64,000 nt of DNA from WTAW01 sp964406575. Lineage in GTDB: Bacteria; Acidobacteriota; Aminicenantia; Aminicenantales; Aminicenantaceae. Every line of letters starts with the position of its first letter. Position 1 is the first letter of the stretch. Positions 51,209 to 60,057 of this stretch are shown here, piece by piece. The notes under the pieces were generated by a model. It was not told the origin of the DNA, ran no database searches, and saw only the letters and a program-made list of their open reading frames with translations. The stretch is from NCBI GenBank assembly GCA_964406575.1, contig CAYOSH010000004.1, positions 110,665 to 174,664 of the forward strand, read 5' to 3'. Position numbers and translations under genes: made by a program.

Positions 51209-52360
51209 TCAGAAGGCCTCTGTAGCGGAAATATAAAATCCTCTGCTTTCCCCGGTGAAACCCATATCCAACCTGAGGTTGATTTTCTCCTCCCGATTAA
51301 AAGTGTACCGCAATCCCAAACCCATACTGTGCTTGATCTTTGCAGAGTCAAAATGGCTCAGTCGGTCCGCAACGTTCCCAACCCCAGCAAATCCCACAAT
51401 CCCAAACCGCCCGGTCAGTTGGATCCGGTATTCCATCTGGAGGACCACCATGTTCTTATCTCGATAGCGGCCCGCATAATAGCCTCTCATGAGCTCTGGG
51501 CCTCCCATTAGAGGCAATAGTTGGAATGGGACATCTCCTGCTGTAAAGCCGAAGTATCCCTGTAAAGCGATGGAATGGGACTCGAAGAGAGGGATATATT
51601 TCCTCAGATCAATCAGATATTTCGTAAAATGATAGTCGCTGCCTAAAGCCTTGCTGTAAAACGTAGCTAACAGTTGGTGATAACTTCCCTCTCGCGAATA
51701 ATAAATATTGTCTCTAGAATCCCAGCTCAAGAAGAGCCCCAACCCAGAAATGTTCCCGCCCGAGCTCCCCGGGATATCACCTGTGATAAGGAGCCCTTCC
51801 TCATCGACATCCACGAGTTTTTGATACCCAAAATCATACCTCATCCCAGCGTTCAAATATGCAAAGGCCTTTTTTTGGACATTGACATTCATCAAGAATG
51901 ACTGGGAAACATAATTCTCTTCCATATCTTCGGTAGTGTCTGGACCGATCCCGTAGAACTTATCGTTGAAATAACTGTACGCTAAGGAACTCTGTATTCT
52001 GTACTCATTTTTTTTGAGATAAATATCGGGTGAAACGAACATTTGAAACTGCTTATTCAAGGTATACACCATAAAAGTGCTTATGCTGGAGAGGCGGAGC
52101 TTCGGATCATCTTTGGACGTGCGGAAAAAATAGCCTCCCCCGGCACCAAAGGCAAGTTTTGTCTCGGGAGAGTAATAGGCGACGGGGAGTACGAAAATGC
52201 TCCTGTCCTTCTTTTTTTTCTCTTCCACTTTATCTTCAGCAAAAAGCGACAGAGTGCAGACGAGTATTACTAGAATTAAAAAGGAAAGCGCACATGCCGC
52301 TTTATGGGTAGTGTCCTTTTTTTTGAGTGTACAAATATTCATTTTGGAGAATATGCTCAT
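51209..52360 (-). CDS. Omp85/BamA-type outer-membrane barrel without POTRA domains
   Basis: A 383-residue exported protein. After a signal (ALSFLILVILVCTLSLFAED) comes a short polar linker and then a surface-antigen/BamA-type beta-barrel (about 60-383). Its strands are seen in KLAFGAGGGYFFRTS, YRIQSSLAYSYFNDKFYGIG and GLGLFLSWDSRDNIYYSREG. The loop GGPELMRGYYAGRYRDKNMV carries the family's RGY/RGR motif used to gate the barrel. No POTRA repeat is present, so it is not BamA itself; TamA-like or lipid-handling paralogues are alternatives. The end is GFYISATEAF, an aromatic C-terminus. The upstream ferredoxin gene ends 15 bp before it, so the two are co-transcribed. Confidence 0.82.
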   Translation of the reverse strand: MSIFSKMNICTLKKKDTTHKAACALSFLILVILVCTLSLFAEDKVEEKKKKDRSIFVLPVAYYSPETKLAFGAGGGYFFRTSKDDPKLRLSSISTFMVYTLNKQFQMFVSPDIYLKKNEYRIQSSLAYSYFNDKFYGIGPDTTEDMEENYVSQSFLMNVNVQKKAFAYLNAGMRYDFGYQKLVDVDEEGLLITGDIPGSSGGNISGLGLFLSWDSRDNIYYSREGSYHQLLATFYSKALGSDYHFTKYLIDLRKYIPLFESHSIALQGYFGFTAGDVPFQLLPLMGGPELMRGYYAGRYRDKNMVVLQMEYRIQLTGRFGIVGFAGVGNVADRLSHFDSAKIKHSMGLGLRYTFNREEKINLRLDMGFTGESRGFYISATEAF

Positions 52361-52375
52361 GGATGCTGGAATATT

Positions 52376-53515
52376 TTACTTTGCAGCTTGCCTGTCGACC
52401 TTGGATTTGACCACGATCTTTGCCACCGATATTGGCTTGAGCTTGCCGCGCACTTTCATCAGATGAACCATCGTGTCCCGGAAGGTTTTCGGGACATCGG
52501 GTTGTTCGGATTCGGGCTTACGGACAAGCGTGAGGGATTCTGTGAGACATGTGGTCACACACAATCCGCACCCGATGCAGCGATCAGGGTTGATAACGGC
52601 CTTATCCTCTTCCAAGGTCACTCCCTCCATCTGACAGCGCTGGACACAAACCCCGCACCCAATGCAGGTCTCTGGGTCCACAGCACAGGTGAACGGTGTC
52701 GAGACGATCGAGGCAGGATTGGGATACTGTTTGATGGTCCTGAGCACTCCACAGCAACAGCCACAACAACAGCAGATATTAACGATATCCTTTGAGTTAC
52801 TCGGCTGCAGCACCAATCCCGCTTTATCCGCTTCCTTCAAGATATTTAATGCCTCTTCTCTATCGATGTATCGGCCGATGCCCCTGTCGTGATAGAGGTC
52901 TGCACCTCGCCCCATGACCAAGCAAACCTCTTCAGGTTTTTCACATCCCTCGTCCAACAGCTTTTTCTCTTTCCGGCATATGCATGGAGCCACAAGGAAT
53001 TTATTCTGGGCCTTTAAGAGCTCTTCCGCATTTTCATAAGGAAGGATTTCGAGCTTGTGATCGATGCTCTGATTCACAGGAACGGTCCTCAACTGCGGGG
53101 CTTTTTTCCATGTGTCAGCATCAAAAAGGACGGGGATATACTCGCCGACATCTTTGGCCAATTCTGGATCCAGGTCGTTCACATGATATTCCCATATCCC
53201 GATGACAAACTGTAGAGCCATATAAAGGTCCCGGCGTCCCTTTCTCCTTATTTTTAGGACAAGTCCTTTTTGATGCATCTCTTCCAGCAGGTTTGTTGTC
53301 TCTTCAACGGAACATTTTGCTCGATGGGCAATAACCTTGGCCTCTTCAGGAAGAATAGCCAACATTAATGCCATTTCCGCCTCTTCAGGCGTGAATAGGC
53401 GACGAAGGATTCTCAGCTCAACACCACTCTCCGTAGACGGGTAGCCGCCGGGGAGGTTATCCAGATGGGCTGCAAGCTTTTCGTACACATCATTTTTTTG
53501 GGTAAGATTGACCAT
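52376..53515 (-). CDS. Winged-helix/polyferredoxin protein with an extreme Cys cluster
   Basis: A 379-residue protein. N-terminal winged-helix-like segment (about 1-110, with EEAEMALMLAILPEEAKVIA and HRAKCSVEETTNLLEEMHQK). A cysteine-bearing middle includes VAPCICRKEKKLLDEGCEKP with EEVCLVMG. A remarkable run, NICCCCGCCCGVL (residues 246-258; Cys at 248-251 and 253-255), has seven Cys in eight residues. Two 4Fe-4S ferredoxin motifs follow: CIGCGVCVQRC and CIGCGLCVTTC. This resembles a known family of reductase-linked iron-sulphur proteins with 'CxCCxCCCG' motifs, but the exact role is unknown. The neighbour is an outer-membrane barrel gene. Confidence 0.8.
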   Translation of the reverse strand: MVNLTQKNDVYEKLAAHLDNLPGGYPSTESGVELRILRRLFTPEEAEMALMLAILPEEAKVIAHRAKCSVEETTNLLEEMHQKGLVLKIRRKGRRDLYMALQFVIGIWEYHVNDLDPELAKDVGEYIPVLFDADTWKKAPQLRTVPVNQSIDHKLEILPYENAEELLKAQNKFLVAPCICRKEKKLLDEGCEKPEEVCLVMGRGADLYHDRGIGRYIDREEALNILKEADKAGLVLQPSNSKDIVNICCCCGCCCGVLRTIKQYPNPASIVSTPFTCAVDPETCIGCGVCVQRCQMEGVTLEEDKAVINPDRCIGCGLCVTTCLTESLTLVRKPESEQPDVPKTFRDTMVHLMKVRGKLKPISVAKIVVKSKVDRQAAK

Positions 53516-53604
53516 ATAAAAACCTTTCTCGATTTATCCGGTCTGTTTTATCAAATAAGTCCGCTGCTGTCCAGACAATCTTTGGACCTGGACACATTTC
53601 CTAA

Positions 53605-53639
53605 ACCTTTTCCTAAAAGGTCCATTCGGGGAACGCACC
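53605..53639 (+). repeat. Degenerate copy of the TGTAGGG palindromic repeat
   Basis: ACCTTTTCCTAAAAGGT (53605-53621) is a perfect 7-bp hairpin with a CCT loop, equivalent to the ACCGTTTCCCAAACGGT unit at 27404. It is followed by a degraded second hairpin (CCATTCGGGGAACGCACC). The outer TGTAGGG/CCCTACA arms are lost. Confidence 0.6.
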
Positions 53640-53713
53640 AAAATCGGCTCGGTTCTGGCCCTCCCTCAAATCCCCCTCGGGAGATGCACTATTTCAAGAT
53701 AAAAGGTCACTGA

Positions 53714-53728
53714 CCAGGTCTCACCTGG
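53714..53728 (-). terminator. Hairpin downstream of the discoidin-like gene
   Basis: CCAGGT, three-base loop, ACCTGG. On the minus strand it follows the stop of the discoidin-like gene by about 60 bases, and a short T run (TTTT, complement of 53701-53704) lies about ten bases beyond. Weak as an intrinsic terminator. Confidence 0.3.
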
Positions 53729-53788
53729 CATAAGAGGGATGCGTTGAAAATCCTTCAAAGAACGGAGAGACCTGTTTACTCAGGACTC

Positions 53789-54814
53789 TCATTCGGAAGG
53801 GGGATAGCCGAAGACCTGGAACTCCGAGACGGCAAACTGATTATCCCCATTCGTTGCAAAAATCCTTATATAGCGTGCACGGAGCGGAAAAAACTCCAGG
53901 TCCTCCACATGCTCCGGGTGGTCTCGGATCGAACTCAGAGTATCCATCCCTTCCATAACTTCGCCATCGCTTCCCAGAATCTCGGTGAGGGTGATATAAT
54001 CTTCTCCATTCACCGAATATTCGATCCTGTAATCATCATTGGAATCCACCTGGAGCACAATTCCTGTGATCTCGTATATTTTCCCTAGGTCTATGAGGAA
54101 TGTGGTGTCGGGGTTTTCCCAAAAAACACTCTGTGGCCCATTCCACACACTCTCCTCAAAAGGAATTCTTCCATCTATAATCAGATTTGCATCATTTTCG
54201 AAAACACCCGTGCCTTCGATCCCGGTCGGTCGAATGATCTTGCTCTCTTTCTCTAGGGATTCTTCCGTAGCTCCCCGTTCTCCAAAAATCTGGATCTCAG
54301 ATAATGCATACTGGCTATCTCCGCCGATTGCGTAAATCTTAATAAACCTTGCGGAGATAGGCTCGAACTCCAGGTCGGCCACAAAATGGGGATCTCCAGG
54401 GACTGTGCTCATAGTGTCCATTCCTGAGGCAACATCCCCATGGTTCTCCCGGATCTGGACGATGGAGATATAATCCACGCCATCCAGAGAGGCGTCGATG
54501 TTGTAGTCATCGTTTCCATCCACTTGAAACAGGAGGCCGGTCACATCAAAAACTCCTCCCAGGTCGAGAATGAAGTAAGTATCCGTTCTCTGCCAATAGA
54601 TGTTGTGCTCTGAATTCCAAGCGCTGCCCTCAGGAGGTGACTGCCCATCGATAAGAATTTGGATGCTATTAGTGTAAAAACCCTCGCCCTCCACAGAGCG
54701 TGGTTTAATGACTTCGCTCTCGACTTCCTGGAAGGAAAAGCCACCCAAAGTGAAAACTGAGACAAAAATGAGGGCCCAAATAAATGAATTGAAAGCCTGT
54801 CTATGGTTGTTCAC
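53789..54814 (-). CDS. Secreted protein with two F5/8 type C (discoidin)-like domains
   Basis: A 341-residue exported protein. It starts with GTG at 54814, preceded by GGAGGCAGGC. The signal is FNSFIWALIFVSVFTLGGFS. Two tandem copies of one domain follow: about 30-185 and 190-340. Shared blocks are ILIDGQSPPEGSAWNSEHNI/LIIDGRIPFEESVWNGPQSV, DTYFILDLGGVFDVTGLLFQ/DTTFLIDLGKIYEITGIVLQ and VDGNDDYNIDASLDGVDYIS/VDSNDDYRIEYSVNGEDYIT, ending in SEIQIFGE/SEFQVFGY. These are galactose-binding-like sandwich features. It probably binds carbohydrate outside the cell. It stands alone between a polyferredoxin and a gamma-glutamyltransferase. Confidence 0.82.
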   Translation of the reverse strand: MNNHRQAFNSFIWALIFVSVFTLGGFSFQEVESEVIKPRSVEGEGFYTNSIQILIDGQSPPEGSAWNSEHNIYWQRTDTYFILDLGGVFDVTGLLFQVDGNDDYNIDASLDGVDYISIVQIRENHGDVASGMDTMSTVPGDPHFVADLEFEPISARFIKIYAIGGDSQYALSEIQIFGERGATEESLEKESKIIRPTGIEGTGVFENDANLIIDGRIPFEESVWNGPQSVFWENPDTTFLIDLGKIYEITGIVLQVDSNDDYRIEYSVNGEDYITLTEILGSDGEVMEGMDTLSSIRDHPEHVEDLEFFPLRARYIRIFATNGDNQFAVSEFQVFGYPPSE

Positions 54815-55112
54815 GCCTGCCTCCTTGTTTCATCAATCATATATTTAGTCTTAACAGACAAGCATTGAATTGAAAAGAAATAGATCGGTCCACTGGATTC
54901 TTTATATCAGAACTATCGCGTTAAAAGCAAGACACAATCAGACAATATTCGCAGGTGCAAATCCGTGGCGACATACTTCCTCAGTCAACCGGCTTTGCTT
55001 GAACATAGACATTCCCCGGCAAGGGACATCCACTCATTTCTCGTCAGCCCTCCTGGCTTTCAGTTGATAATATTCGGGGATCATTTTGAGGAAAGGAATG
55101 GTCAATATAAAT

Positions 55113-56855
55113 TCAATAACCGATAGCAGCTCCTTCGGAGCGCTTATCTGCGGCGCCATGGTAGATTCCTGTATGAGGGTCGATGAAAATGCTATTAGCA
55201 TCTCCCTGGCGCCAGATTCGCGCGGATGGCCTAATGATATAGCCCATAGACCGCAGGGCATGGATGACATCTGCCGAGATATCTTTCCGTTCCACACGCA
55301 GTTCATCCGGCATCCACTCATGATCTATCCTCGACGCATCAACAGCATCTTGAATGCCCATCTGAAAATCAAGCACATTGATGACGACATTCAAAACAGT
55401 ATTGATGATCGTCCGGCCTCCAGGGCTCCCCGTGATCAGCAGCACTTTGTCATCCTTCAGGACGATCGTCGGAGTCATAGAGCTCAGCATCCGTTTGTGC
55501 GGTGCGATGAGGTTCGGTTTAGTCCCGATCAATCCCTTGTCATCGGTAAAACCAGGCTTCATATTAAAATCAGCCATCTCGTTATTGAGCAAAATGCCTG
55601 TCCCCGCTGCCACAACTCCCGCACCGAATCCGTCGTTCAAAGTATAAGTGGTTGCTACAGCCAGTCCATCCTTATCGATCACCGAATAGTGCGTTGTATG
55701 TTTAGTCTCATTTATAGTCAAAATATTCTTTCCCAAATCCAAACTCGGTATCGCCCTGTCCGGAAGGATCTCTGCTCGAATGTCCGATGCATACGCTTTC
55801 GAGATCAGATGCTCGATCGGGATATCTCCAAAATCAGCATCCCCCATATATTTGGCCCTGTCGAGATAAGCCAGCTTCATGGTCTCTGCGATCAAGTGCA
55901 GGGTTTTCGGGGCGAATCTCTCCATCTTGCTCAGCTCGAATCCCTCGAGGATGTTCAACATCTCGATCAGGATCGTCCCTCCTGAGCTGGGAGGGGGCAT
56001 GGATATGATCTCGTACCCGCGGTATGTTCCCAAAATGGGCTTTCTCTCAACAGCTTGGTAAGTGTGCAGGTCTTCTTTTGTTATGAGACCGCCGTTTTTT
56101 ACCATATCTTTGATGATCTTATCCGCGATGTCTCCCATATATAAAGCTTCCGAGCCCTTCTCTGCGATGAGTTTTAGACTGTGGGCAAGCTCTTCCTGGA
56201 TGAACAAATCTCCTTCTTTAAAGGGAGAACCATCGCGTTTGGTGAAGATCTTGCGAAACTCTTCTGTGGCTTTGGGTAAATCTTCCCGGGCATAATTAAA
56301 TCCTTCGGCTCTGCGCTGTGTCAATCGGAAGCCATCTTCAGCCAGCTTGATGGCAGGAGCGATAACGTCTTTCCAATCAAGGCTGCCGTATCTCCGCATG
56401 GCCAGTTCGAATCCTTTGACTGTTCCGGGAATTCCCACCGCAAGATAACCGAAATGGCTGCGGTCTTCCACATATGTCCCTTCCTCATCGAGGTACATGT
56501 CTGCAGAAGCTTTCTCCGGGGCCTTCTCCCGAAAATCCAGAGCAACAGGGTCCCTCTCATCGGGAAATCTGATGATCATGAACCCTCCGCCCCCGATATT
56601 TCCTGCGGCAGGAAAGGTCACGGCGAGCGCAAAACCCACAGCCACAGCCGCGTCTACAGCATTTCCCCCTTTTTTGAGGATCTCGATCCCGATTTTGGAG
56701 GCGTATTCATCCACGGACACGGCCATTCCCTTTTCCCCGAGAACTGCAGTGTTTTTCTCTTTCGCGATCACCACATTTTCCACATCAGTTGCAAAAAGCA
56801 ATGGATTAAAGGAAAGAATTAAAATCAGCACGATAAAGGTCATACGTTTCGGCAT
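55113..56855 (-). CDS. ggt: Gamma-glutamyltransferase (paralogue B), secreted
   Basis: A 580-residue Ntn hydrolase with signal peptide (residues 1-22, ending NPLLFATD) and GAGGAG ribosome-binding site. It has the classical GGT pattern: ASKIGIEILKKGGNAVDAAV, SMPPPSSGGTILIEMLNILE and MIIRFPDERDPVALDFREKA. The processing site is TKHTTHYSVIDKDGLAVAT, with the Thr of TTHYS as nucleophile. GSPGGRTIINTVLNVVINVL follows near the C-terminus. It should split itself into two subunits and release glutamate from gamma-glutamyl compounds in the periplasm. The canonical sequence of the three paralogues here. Another GGT lies about 200 bp upstream on the same strand. Confidence 0.93.
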   Translation of the reverse strand: MPKRMTFIVLILILSFNPLLFATDVENVVIAKEKNTAVLGEKGMAVSVDEYASKIGIEILKKGGNAVDAAVAVGFALAVTFPAAGNIGGGGFMIIRFPDERDPVALDFREKAPEKASADMYLDEEGTYVEDRSHFGYLAVGIPGTVKGFELAMRRYGSLDWKDVIAPAIKLAEDGFRLTQRRAEGFNYAREDLPKATEEFRKIFTKRDGSPFKEGDLFIQEELAHSLKLIAEKGSEALYMGDIADKIIKDMVKNGGLITKEDLHTYQAVERKPILGTYRGYEIISMPPPSSGGTILIEMLNILEGFELSKMERFAPKTLHLIAETMKLAYLDRAKYMGDADFGDIPIEHLISKAYASDIRAEILPDRAIPSLDLGKNILTINETKHTTHYSVIDKDGLAVATTYTLNDGFGAGVVAAGTGILLNNEMADFNMKPGFTDDKGLIGTKPNLIAPHKRMLSSMTPTIVLKDDKVLLITGSPGGRTIINTVLNVVINVLDFQMGIQDAVDASRIDHEWMPDELRVERKDISADVIHALRSMGYIIRPSARIWRQGDANSIFIDPHTGIYHGAADKRSEGAAIGY

Positions 56856-57055
56856 ATCTATCTCCTCTATATGTCTCAGGTCTGTCCTCTACCTTTTAAA
56901 CTCGCGGGAAAACAGACACCCAAAGATAATGAGTTTCTCTGAATGGATATTCATCTCAATTCATTGACACAGGTGCCAACTCCTGATGTTTCAATAACAC
57001 AGGCAACGCATAAAATGGGAAAACCTTAATGCCGCTCGCTCAACTCGCTCATATG

Positions 57056-58933
57056 CTACCAGGCAATCCCGTAGTCTTCGCCATAATTGCTCGAGCCACC
57101 CCAGAAGCTACCGTGTTTCCAATCGTAGAATATGGCATTGATCGGACCGGAGGTGTGGGATCGGATATCGATGTCATATCCCATTAATGCGAGGTTTTCC
57201 CTGACTTTCTCGGGCGTGGCGGAATTGAGAGTGAGCCTTCCCGGCCGGGCGATATGCTCGCCAAAAGAACTCTGCATCTGATAGCTCACGATGTTGGGAG
57301 CTTCACACGCCTCCTGGACATTCATTCCAAACTCTACCATGTTCAGGAAAAACTGCACCAGGTTTTGGTCCTGTGTATCCCCACCCTGGACAGCAAAAGA
57401 AAGATAGGGCTTGCCATCTTTCATGGCAAGGCCAGGCGTGAGTGTAGCGCGGGGTCTTTTCCCGGGTTCGACCACATTGAAAGGATTTTTCGCCTTGTCG
57501 AGGACAAAGCTCTGCATGCGCTGGCTCATGCCGATGCCGGTTTTCCCGGCGATACAGGCTGGGATCCAGCCACCAGAGGGAGTTGCAGAAACAATCCATC
57601 CCTCCTTGTCACAAGCCTGGATAGAGGTTGTCCCAGCGAGAAAAGCCTCTTCGAATCGCTCCCACTGCCCGGCGTTCATATTCTTCTGTGTCTCCTCCAC
57701 ATTAGACCATTTTTCCAGGAGGTCCTTGAAAGGATTTTCTTTTCCCTCAAAGGGATAGGGATCGCCCGGCTTAGCATCCGGGTCGTTCATATTCCGGTCG
57801 ATCTGGTTCACTCTTTCCTTGGCATATTCTTTAGAGAGCAAGCCCTTTATGGGTTCTTCCGGTGGAAAGTAGGGGTCCCCATAATAAAAATCCCTGTCGG
57901 CAAATGCCAGGTTCATCACCTGGTAGAGCGTGTGGATATAATTCACGCTGTTGAATCCCATCTTTTGTAAATCTATGTTTTCCAGCATGTTGAGTATCTG
58001 GAGCATAACCGGTCCCTGGACCCAGTGAGTCAGTTTATAGACTTCGATGCCTTTGTATGTAGTTTTCACCGGCTCCTCTAAATAGACCTGCCAGTTTGCC
58101 AGGTCTTCCAGGGTGATAAGGCCTCCCTGTTCCTGACAGCCACGGACAAACTCTTCAGCGATATCTCCTTTATAAAAACGGTCATAAGCGGCGTAGATGG
58201 CTCCTTTCCTGGTTTTCCCTTCCTCCAGCGCTCTTTGTTCCTCTTCGACCAGCTTTTGCAGCGTATCCAACAATTCAGGTTGTCGAAAAATTTCTCCGGG
58301 ATAAGGGGCTTCCCGCTCTTTTTCTGTGAGATGAGGCAGAAAAACCTTTTGGGAATAGGGCCATTCTTTGATCCGTTCCTTCTGCCTTTCAATACTGTCC
58401 GCCGCCTGCGCTTCTATGGGATAACCTCCGGCCATTTCCATAGAAGGCTCTAGCACATCCTTGAGGCTCATGGTGCCGAACTCAGCCAGCATGACCATCA
58501 ATCCTCCGGGTGTTCCAGGAGTCACTGCGGCCAAAGGGCCATATTCTGGAGGATATTCCAAGTCTTTTGCCTTGAAAAACTCCGCAGTCGCCCCAGTGGG
58601 AGCTACACCTAACGCATTCACGCCGATAACCTTTTGGGTGTTGGGATTGTAGATCAAGACCTGGGTCTCACCTCCCCAGCTCAGAACATCCCACATCGTG
58701 CACGTGGCAGCCAGCATGGAACAAGCCGCATCCACGGCATTTCCTCCCCGCTCAAAGATCTTAGCTCCAGCTGTCGCAGCCAAAGGTTTCCCAGTTATCG
58801 CCACCCAATGCTGTCCATGAAGTATGGGCTTTTCCGTACGGATCGCACTTAAACTGGTAGATGCCAAAAGCAACGCTACGATCAGCGCTGACGGTTTCCA
58901 GTATCTATACATAAGGCCTCTTTTTCTGATCAT
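57056..58933 (-). CDS. Divergent gamma-glutamyltransferase-family protein (paralogue C), secreted
   Basis: A 625-residue exported protein, the longest of the three. Two ATGs (58933 and 58912) each have a ribosome-binding site; the first is used (AAGGAG at eight bases). The signal peptide ends at STSLSA. GGT features include GAKIFERGGNAVDAACSMLA and ADRDFYYGDPYFPPEEP. The processing region is FLAGTTSIQACDKEGWIVSA: Thr-Thr-Ser replaces Thr-Thr-His. KPYLSFAVQGGDTQDQNLVQ replaces the usual GSPGG loop. This branch includes cephalosporin-acylase-like and other divergent GGTs with altered substrate sites. It probably acts on a substrate other than glutathione. Confidence 0.8.
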   Translation of the reverse strand: MIRKRGLMYRYWKPSALIVALLLASTSLSAIRTEKPILHGQHWVAITGKPLAATAGAKIFERGGNAVDAACSMLAATCTMWDVLSWGGETQVLIYNPNTQKVIGVNALGVAPTGATAEFFKAKDLEYPPEYGPLAAVTPGTPGGLMVMLAEFGTMSLKDVLEPSMEMAGGYPIEAQAADSIERQKERIKEWPYSQKVFLPHLTEKEREAPYPGEIFRQPELLDTLQKLVEEEQRALEEGKTRKGAIYAAYDRFYKGDIAEEFVRGCQEQGGLITLEDLANWQVYLEEPVKTTYKGIEVYKLTHWVQGPVMLQILNMLENIDLQKMGFNSVNYIHTLYQVMNLAFADRDFYYGDPYFPPEEPIKGLLSKEYAKERVNQIDRNMNDPDAKPGDPYPFEGKENPFKDLLEKWSNVEETQKNMNAGQWERFEEAFLAGTTSIQACDKEGWIVSATPSGGWIPACIAGKTGIGMSQRMQSFVLDKAKNPFNVVEPGKRPRATLTPGLAMKDGKPYLSFAVQGGDTQDQNLVQFFLNMVEFGMNVQEACEAPNIVSYQMQSSFGEHIARPGRLTLNSATPEKVRENLALMGYDIDIRSHTSGPINAIFYDWKHGSFWGGSSNYGEDYGIAW

Positions 58934-59394
58934 CTGAATCGCTCCTTTGCTTATAACTTATGCGTCTCATGGAAATTCTTCCTAATTTGTTAATCATATC
59001 AGATGCATGCAGGAAATTTCAAATGTGGGAATCGAGGTAAGCATCTTTATTTCCGTGATAAGAGCATTAGACGCAAAAAAGAGCGAATCATTGTCCTTAA
59101 GAGTCGGATGGTGGTGGCTAGAGGGGTCTTCGGCGAATATGGACGGTGACGAGCTCCTGCTATTATCATTTGACTTGAGAGCATCACAGAAATAAGGATG
59201 CTTCCGAATTCGAGCATAAGCATTTCCAAACCTTGATGAAGGGAAGGCTGCTGATCATACAACCCGATCACTCAATATCGCTAGTGAAGAATCTGGTCAT
59301 CAAGGATTTAGAGATACACTCAGCGCTGCGGTGAATCAATCGGCTCAATAAAGAAAAAGGATGTTTTTTAGCAGAGCGAAAAAAGCGCCTTTTT
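58934..59394. other. 461-bp intergenic region
   Basis: Contains the isolated element tip at 59183 and a weak hairpin next to the gph stop. The two short reading frames on either strand lack a ribosome-binding site and are not protein-like. Nothing else was recognised. Confidence 0.6.
59183..59200 (+). repeat. Isolated terminal tip of the MITE-like element
   Basis: ATCACAGAAATAAGGATG, two or three mismatches from the tip at 23475-23492, followed by CTTCC as in that copy. No other part of the element is seen nearby. Confidence 0.5.
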
Positions 59395-59395
59395 C
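59378..59395 (-). terminator. Weak hairpin at the 3' end of the gph-like gene
   Basis: GAAAAAAGCGCCTTTTTC is nearly palindromic, directly after the gph stop (TAG at 59397-59395), and ends in a T run on either strand. The stem is almost all A-T, so the terminator call is tentative. Confidence 0.3.
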
Positions 59396-60057
59396 TATTT
59401 TGAGTTGAAGTATTCCAGAAGCTCGAGAGGATGGCCAATGACAGCACCCGCGCCGCTCTCTTCAAGCTCGATTCTCTTCCGGAAACCCCAGAGAGCCCCG
59501 ACAGGAAGCATGCCCGCGGCAAGGGCCGTCTTCATGTCGGTATTCGTATCGCCAAGATAAACGAAATTTTTTGCTTCCACGCCCAGTTTTTTGGCGATGA
59601 AGAGAGCACCCGCTGGATCAGGCTTTATGGGAATGGAAGGGGTCGCTCCCATCACACACTCAAATGGAAATTGAGAGAAGTAAAAATCAACTGAGATCTG
59701 GGTGTAGCGATCGAGTTTGTTCGACAGGACATTCATCCTGACCTTACGCTTCAGCAGGGCAGCGAGGAGCTCCGGGATACCATCGTAAGGCCGCGTTTTT
59801 TTGTTCCATCGCTTCTGGTATTCTTCTTCCATCTCTCGAATGCAGTATTCGATGGTGCTTGTTTTGCGATGATTCGCCGGCAGAACGCGCTCCACCAGAT
59901 TGGTAAGCCCATCACCCACCATGTCCTTATAGGATTCTACCTCATGAACCGGCAACCCCAACTGGGCCAAAACCTTGTTCATGGAATCAGCCAGATCGTC
60001 AATGGTATCCAGTAGAGTCCCATCAAGATCAAAAATGACGGCGAAGTAATTATTCAT
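59395..60057 (-). CDS. gph: HAD-family phosphatase, phosphoglycolate phosphatase-like
   Basis: A 220-residue cytoplasmic HAD hydrolase. Motif I is VIFDLDGTLLDTIDDL (Asp nucleophile and acid/base, about residues 9-11). Motif II is NVLSNKLDRYTQI (Ser), and motifs III/IV are LGVEAKNFVYLGDTNTDMKT, with KPDPAGALFIAKKLGV before them. The four-helix cap between residues 15 and 85 is of the Gph/PGP type. It should hydrolyse phosphoglycolate or another small phosphate ester. Its start overlaps the last eight bases of the M20 amidohydrolase gene upstream (60050-60057), so both are translated from one message. Confidence 0.85.
   Translation of the reverse strand: MNNYFAVIFDLDGTLLDTIDDLADSMNKVLAQLGLPVHEVESYKDMVGDGLTNLVERVLPANHRKTSTIEYCIREMEEEYQKRWNKKTRPYDGIPELLAALLKRKVRMNVLSNKLDRYTQISVDFYFSQFPFECVMGATPSIPIKPDPAGALFIAKKLGVEAKNFVYLGDTNTDMKTALAAGMLPVGALWGFRKRIELEESGAGAVIGHPLELLEYFNSK

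Noticed and set aside
59007..59195. 62-codon plus-strand ORF (and a 74-codon ORF on the other strand) in the 59-kb gap
   Set aside because: No ribosome-binding site, no recognisable domain, and the ends overlap an element tip.
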